A stretch of DNA of 64,000 bases from Methanobacteriota archaeon (GTDB taxonomy: Archaea; Halobacteriota; Methanosarcinia; Methanosarcinales; Methanosarcinaceae): assembly GCA_023399215.1 (NCBI GenBank), contig JAEWQJ010000022.1:160689-224688 (forward strand), written 5' to 3'. A program made the translations under genes and the position numbers. The notes beneath the pieces were generated by a model. The model saw only the letters and a program-made list of their open reading frames with translations, did not search any database and was not told the origin of the DNA. Positions 60,061-64,000 of the stretch are shown here, piece after piece (the first letter of the stretch is position 1; every line of letters begins with the position of its first letter).

Positions 60061-61086
60061 TTACTGTAAGAAGTAATCATCTCTTGCCCTGACAAGTGCC
60101 TTTATATTCTCAAGTGGAGTATGTGGGGCAAGCCCGCAACCTGGAGCAAGGATATCAATTCCATCTTCAAGGCAGGCAGTAGCTTCAATGAGAACTGCTT
60201 CAGGCCCTTTTGCGAGCAGGGTATCGGATGGAGAAATATTTCCTATAAGCCGTAAACGATCGCCTATAGTCGCTTTTGCGAGACTTACACTTACTTTTTC
60301 TTCAATGCTTATCCCGTCAAAACCTGCATCTCCGAGAGGATCAAGAACGGCTGTGGCGTCACCGCACATGTGAAGGACTTTCAAGCCTTTTACTTTCCTG
60401 CAAAATTTTCTGTAAAGGGGAAAGACCGATTCTTCAAACATCTTGGGGGAAATAATATCAGGCCCAGCTTCGGAATCTATAAGGGTTATGGCATGTGCGC
60501 CTCTTTCAAGCAGGCTATTGGCATATTCTATGCAGACATCAGTAAGAATTTCAAGTAGTTCCTCAACAACTTCAGTATCTTTCACAAACCATGTAATATA
60601 ATTTTTTATTCCGGCAAGCATGAAGGCAAGTCCAGCAGGGCCAACAACCCCTGCAACAACAGGCACCGTCTCTCCGACTTTTTCATTAAGAATTTCAACT
60701 GCCTCCAGGACTACTGAGGTCCGCTTGCCCTCAAGAAGCGAATCCGGAACCGTTATATTCTTCACATCTTTCTTGTTTTTGCAGGGGAAATCCGTTATAT
60801 AAGGCTGCATATCTATACTTCCTTCGTCTATTGTGCAGCCAAGGGTCTCTGCAAGTACGGTAATGTCGAAGGGACAGCGCACATTCTCAAATCCTGCAAT
60901 CTCATACCCGGAAAGTGCAAGCGCAGCCATTTGCTCGGCATTGAAATTTGCCTGGGGCCAGTATGCTCCAGTCATTTCCATTAGTTCTACAGTGCCTGTC
61001 TGAGTTACGGAACAGACAGGAATAATGTCTACAGCCTCTCCTTTGAGTGCCTTTTCAAACCTCTCTCTCAGGGTAAATTGACTCAT
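60061..61086 (-). CDS. Methylcobamide:coenzyme M methyltransferase (MtaA/MtbA family)
   Basis: The 341-residue protein belongs to the uroporphyrinogen decarboxylase-like methyltransferases: PVCSVTQTGTVELM, DSEAGPDIISPKMF, the zinc ligands H-x-C in VLHMCGDATA (about 242-251) and the distal Cys in LAPGCGLAPHTP (about 316-327). MtaA and MtbA move the methyl group from a methylated corrinoid protein to coenzyme M, in methanol or methylamine methanogenesis. Which of the two, or a sulfide-type relative, cannot be settled here. ATG 61086 has GGTGAT 4 nt upstream; GTG 61095 overlaps it. No corrinoid protein gene is near, so it acts in trans. Confidence 0.85.
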   Translation of the reverse strand: MSQFTLRERFEKALKGEAVDIIPVCSVTQTGTVELMEMTGAYWPQANFNAEQMAALALSGYEIAGFENVRCPFDITVLAETLGCTIDEGSIDMQPYITDFPCKNKKDVKNITVPDSLLEGKRTSVVLEAVEILNEKVGETVPVVAGVVGPAGLAFMLAGIKNYITWFVKDTEVVEELLEILTDVCIEYANSLLERGAHAITLIDSEAGPDIISPKMFEESVFPLYRKFCRKVKGLKVLHMCGDATAVLDPLGDAGFDGISIEEKVSVSLAKATIGDRLRLIGNISPSDTLLAKGPEAVLIEATACLEDGIDILAPGCGLAPHTPLENIKALVRARDDYFLQ

Positions 61087-61284
61087 TTTTATCACCAGAA
61101 TGTAATTATCGGCTAAAGAATATGCTTTTGAGAGAATCTATTCAGAGAAACAATGTATTGAAACAAAGATATAAAAATATATGAATGAAAAAAACTCACA
61201 TAGATGAAATAAAATAATTTAGTAAGCTAAAAAAAATTAGTAGGAAATTTTCGACTTAATTGAGATACTTAAAAATCCCGCGTT

Positions 61285-62982
61285 TTATTGATAAGTGTTT
61301 TCTCGCCAGTTACCAGGAGGCACTGTAATTTCAAATCTCGCACCTGTTCCTTCAGTCCCGGTTTCTTTAATTTCCATGCCTGTAATGGAAAGAATACCTG
61401 TAACAAGGAAAAGCCCAAGTCCTGTATTTTTCCCTATGGATTTTTGAAAAATCAGCTCTTTCATTTCAGAAGAAACTCCTATACCATCATCTTTTACTTC
61501 AATTACAAGATTGTCATCAACCCTGCGTGAACTAACACTGATTTCAGTTACGTGCTCTCCATGTGACCCTGCGTTGTCAAAGAGATTGTAAAAGGCTTTT
61601 TTCAGCAGTGGATCGGCATAGATTTCCACTCTGCTTTCCTCGATAGAAAACTTTAAGCTCTGACCAGAGAAAGGAAAGGATGCTTCTCTTGCTGTATTAC
61701 TTATGGATTGCCAGATCGGAGAAACTACTCCAAGTTCCTGGTAGTCTTTGGTGAAAACAATCTGGTTGTGGATTGTTTCAATACCTTTATTGAGATTTTT
61801 CAGATATTTTACTATTCGGGGATCATTCTTGACATTTTCGGGAAGAGTTTCGGAAATTAGTTCAGTGTACCCGGAAAGTACATTCACCTGGTTGAGAATA
61901 TCATGTCTGGTAATGTTGCTCATGAGATTTATCTTCTTATTAGCCTGTTTCAGAGCTTCTTGATACCTATAAGTTTCAGTAGTGTCATGCATCATTAGTA
62001 GCCTGCCTTCTTCATCATCTTTTGTTAGAAGGGTGCTGACACTAAGAGTAAAAAGTTTTGTTTCAAGCCCACTCTTCAAGAAAATTTCTTTGTTGAAATT
62101 ACCTTCATGAGCTTCACTCTGAAGCATTTGTACTTCATTCCCAAAAAGCTCATTTAATTTTCTCCCGAGAACCTCCTTTTTTGTTTTCCCTGCCAGTTCA
62201 AGAGCAGCCTTATTGATATCTACTATAGTATCTGAAAGGTCTACTACGATATATCCGTCATTCATAGATTCGATTACGTTTTCTCTAGCAATCGGAATAA
62301 TGTTAAGGAACTCATGCTGCATGATACCCCAGAAGAGAATCAAACCTGTAATTGTAAATGCAAAAGGAGTCGGGTCAAAGAATGCAAAAGGACCTATATC
62401 TGCGATATGAAGAATATTCCCCAGAACTGGAATACAGGCTGCCGTTAGAGCAATTGCTGCCTGAGCCCTGTAGGGCGCAGTTAGATGGACAAACTGATTG
62501 AAGAAGAAGAAAATTCCAAGAAAAATTAGAATAAAAGAATAGATATAAAATATCCAGAAAAAAGGCCCGTGTATGAGCACAAGAAGAGGAAATCCCCTTG
62601 AGAAGTCCAGGTAATAACCTGAAAAATACATTCCGTGAAAGCTATTTGTAAGCATCAGAAGAATTATGAGAAAAGGCATTATGAAAAATTCTTTCTGATA
62701 TTTCCTTATGAATTCCTTACGTACCCCTGAGTATTCCGATGCAAATAAAAACCATGCTACCGGAGCAAATGCCATCCCAATATACTCGAGACGGGCAAAG
62801 AGATATTTGAGTTTGATGTCCATGAATCCGACCTCAAAGGCATAATTAACGGACCAGAGGGACATGCTTAGCATAATAAGTATGAAATATTTTGAGAAAT
62901 CCATCCTGCGGTACTTGAAGGCTTTGTTGGCTTTGATCGCAAGCAAAGTCGACATAACTCCTGAAAAAATGAATGCTCCCAT
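61285..62982 (-). CDS. Membrane sensor histidine kinase (7TM sensor, PAS, kinase)
   Basis: The protein has a 7TM histidine kinase-type sensor (about residues 1-230), a PAS domain (235-345; MNDGYIVVDLSDTIVDINKAALE), an H-box SNITRHDILNQVNVLSGYTELI (His360) and an HATPase domain (455-560; NLFDNAGSHG, VKDDGIGV, GLGLFLVTG). No receiver domain is attached and no regulator gene is adjacent. The frame stays open upstream to 63027 with LISLLIPAAAFPY, likely part of helix 1, and AGAAGGT at about 63023-63029. ATG 62982 has no ribosome site, so the true start may be a near-cognate codon such as ATC 63018. I list the conservative ATG. Confidence 0.85.
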   Translation of the reverse strand: MGAFIFSGVMSTLLAIKANKAFKYRRMDFSKYFILIMLSMSLWSVNYAFEVGFMDIKLKYLFARLEYIGMAFAPVAWFLFASEYSGVRKEFIRKYQKEFFIMPFLIILLMLTNSFHGMYFSGYYLDFSRGFPLLVLIHGPFFWIFYIYSFILIFLGIFFFFNQFVHLTAPYRAQAAIALTAACIPVLGNILHIADIGPFAFFDPTPFAFTITGLILFWGIMQHEFLNIIPIARENVIESMNDGYIVVDLSDTIVDINKAALELAGKTKKEVLGRKLNELFGNEVQMLQSEAHEGNFNKEIFLKSGLETKLFTLSVSTLLTKDDEEGRLLMMHDTTETYRYQEALKQANKKINLMSNITRHDILNQVNVLSGYTELISETLPENVKNDPRIVKYLKNLNKGIETIHNQIVFTKDYQELGVVSPIWQSISNTAREASFPFSGQSLKFSIEESRVEIYADPLLKKAFYNLFDNAGSHGEHVTEISVSSRRVDDNLVIEVKDDGIGVSSEMKELIFQKSIGKNTGLGLFLVTGILSITGMEIKETGTEGTGARFEITVPPGNWRENTYQ

Positions 62983-63647
62983 GTAGGGAAACGCAGCGGC
63001 AGGGATTAGCAGACTGATAAGAATACCTTCTTATGAATTAGTGTCAGACGAATAGGGAAAGTTAGGCGAAAGAAGTTAAAAAACATAAAATGTTCTAATA
63101 ATTACACAAAGCCCAAATATATAAATTTATGTGTTAAGTTAGGAAGTCCACAAACTGTTACTATAAGAACATTACTTTTTAAAGAGAATAAAAGAGAAAG
63201 AGTTAAAAAGACGAGGAAGAATAACAACAATAAGAAAGAAAACTGTTTCCTGAAACGAAAAATCCTGGAAAAATTCGGAATGCAATTATAAGAATAGAGC
63301 ACCTTAATTTTGCTCAATCAAGGTCAAAATCTCTCAGGGCGATCATTTAAAGAATATTCGAGAATTAAGGAGGGAGTAATTTGCTTGATTCGCTTCCAGG
63401 ACTCCGCAGCATAGAACCTGGAATTCACCCATTAAAACAGCAAAGGTGTCTTTCACGGTCTCAACCATTTTACTGGAAAACTAACTTTTTTGCCCTGAGA
63501 GCACTTTTACTCCCTGAAGTAGGGGAAGTCAAAATATATAAATTTATTGATAAAAATCTAAATGTAAAATAATGAAAAATAAAAAGGTTTGAAAATTTGG
63601 GAAAGATATATCTTTCATTTTCGAAGATAAAAATTAAAAAGGGATTT
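62983..63647. other. Intergenic region after the sensor kinase start
   Basis: This stretch is AT-rich and contains the small ORF candidate at 63381-63572. AAAATATATAAATTTAT occurs twice (about 63115 and 63532), which could be two TATA-type promoters. Nothing else is supported. Confidence 0.45.
63381..63572 (+). CDS. Candidate small protein (63 aa) with TTG start
   Basis: AAGGAGGGAG (63367-63376) lies 4 nt before TTG 63381, an excellent ribosome site. The 63-residue product (LDSLPGLRSIEPG, then QPFYWKTNFFALRALLLPEVGEVK) shows no membrane helix or known motif. It may be a real small protein or the relic of a longer gene that has lost its end. Confidence 0.35.
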   Translation: MLDSLPGLRSIEPGIHPLKQQRCLSRSQPFYWKTNFFALRALLLPEVGEVKIYKFIDKNLNVK

Positions 63648-64000
63648 TCAGAATTCCCCACTGTTTTGAGAGAATTTGAGAATTTCGGGAAGTCCCAGAT
63701 TAAATTTACATTTTTCAGGACTTGAAGCTTCAAGAATCTGCTGCTTTATATAGTACAGTGCATTCAGAATAGTATCACTGTCTTCAGAATTCATGTCTCC
63801 GGCATAGGGATGGATATTTTCTTCAAGGGCATCCAGAAGCCCTGGATCAATGTCATTTATGAAGTAAGTATCCAGAACCAGGAGGTTTGAAATCTGCTCA
63901 TAGAAAGCTGTAAGTTCCCGAAGCCAGTCTGGCACTCCGTAATTCCTTGCATACTTTTCCCTGTTCAGGAACGCAAGGTAACTAGATATAGTATCTATGA
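63648..64000 (-). CDS. Hypothetical protein (5' truncated by window end)
   Basis: The frame runs from the stop at 63648 to the window edge without a convincing start. The GTG at 63935 is internal, since the upstream codons (YLAFLNREKYARNYGVPDWL) continue the same protein-like sequence. The visible ~117 residues are helical and acidic: LRELTAFYEQISNLLVLDTYFI, then LDALEENIHPYAGDMNSED and LNALYYIKQQI. No motif is recognised. It could be a four-helix or HTH-type accessory protein. Confidence 0.55.
   Translation of the reverse strand, partial: IDTISSYLAFLNREKYARNYGVPDWLRELTAFYEQISNLLVLDTYFINDIDPGLLDALEENIHPYAGDMNSEDSDTILNALYYIKQQILEASSPEKCKFNLGLPEILKFSQNSGEF

Noticed and set aside
1..64000. Insertion sequences or prophage
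   Set aside because: No transposase, integrase or terminal inverted repeats with target duplications were found; the local duplications involve resident genes only.

Overview
The window is chromosomal DNA of a Methanosarcina-type archaeon. The gene content points there: a DUF1699 protein, a helix-less NrpR, a FilR1-domain regulator, CARDB/PGF-pre-PGF surface protein, a cupin-type phosphoglucose isomerase, an MtaA/MtbA-family methyltransferase, a soluble MtrA homologue and a 7TM sensor kinase. Long AT-rich spacers filled with short tandem repeats fit the same group. I see no rRNA, no convincing complete tRNA, no transposase and no CRISPR array.

Layout. 0-13 kb is a housekeeping stretch: Elp3 (5' cut), DUF1699, a PD-(D/E)XK nuclease beside a RecJ-like DHH protein, NrpR, PGI, a DnaQ-like exonuclease, malate dehydrogenase, a PRC-barrel protein, Thg1, TyrRS and an unknown protein. 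13.1-13.75 kb is gene-free but GC-rich and hairpin-rich, and may hold a structured RNA or intron relic. 14-18 kb carries a large surface protein and small membrane proteins. 18.3-22.8 kb holds HIT, TusA, DsrE, a NifS/IscS homologue whose PLP lysine is replaced by Thr, an IscU-FSCA fusion, and a lipoprotein gene with an in-frame TAG. 23-29 kb has a FilR1 regulator, a double cupredoxin-like protein, an aldo/keto reductase relic, and a flippase/glycosyltransferase/deacetylase operon.

29-44 kb is a redox, sulfur and arsenic island. It has two Fe-S HTH regulators, a TusBCD/DsrEFH set, a QueG-like Fe-S protein, an AhpD-like protein, ArsM, a soluble MtrA homologue, a DGC protein, a thioredoxin, an ArsP permease, four ArsR regulators, UspA and Acr3. 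Many of its promoters share a palindrome, ATATCA-N8-TGATAT, so much of the island may be co-regulated. The island also contains recent duplications. 44-52 kb holds envelope and accessory genes. 52.8-57.1 kb is an unfamiliar cluster (radical SAM/SPASM, EgtD-like methyltransferase, amidinotransferase-fold enzyme, UbiA prenyltransferase) that looks biosynthetic. 57.6-64 kb holds an acidic-repeat lipoprotein, a small ORF coupled to a YigZ protein, a MazG-cupin fusion, a methylcobamide:CoM methyltransferase homologue, a sensor kinase and a 5'-cut unknown gene.

Two features cut across the window. Several genes have a strong Shine-Dalgarno sequence followed by AUA or CUG where the conserved N-terminus begins, with no usable AUG/GUG/UUG (DUF5518, NifS-like, UspA, Acr3, YigZ). 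Second, one lipoprotein gene has an amber codon in its signal peptide, in a lineage able to decode UAG as pyrrolysine.
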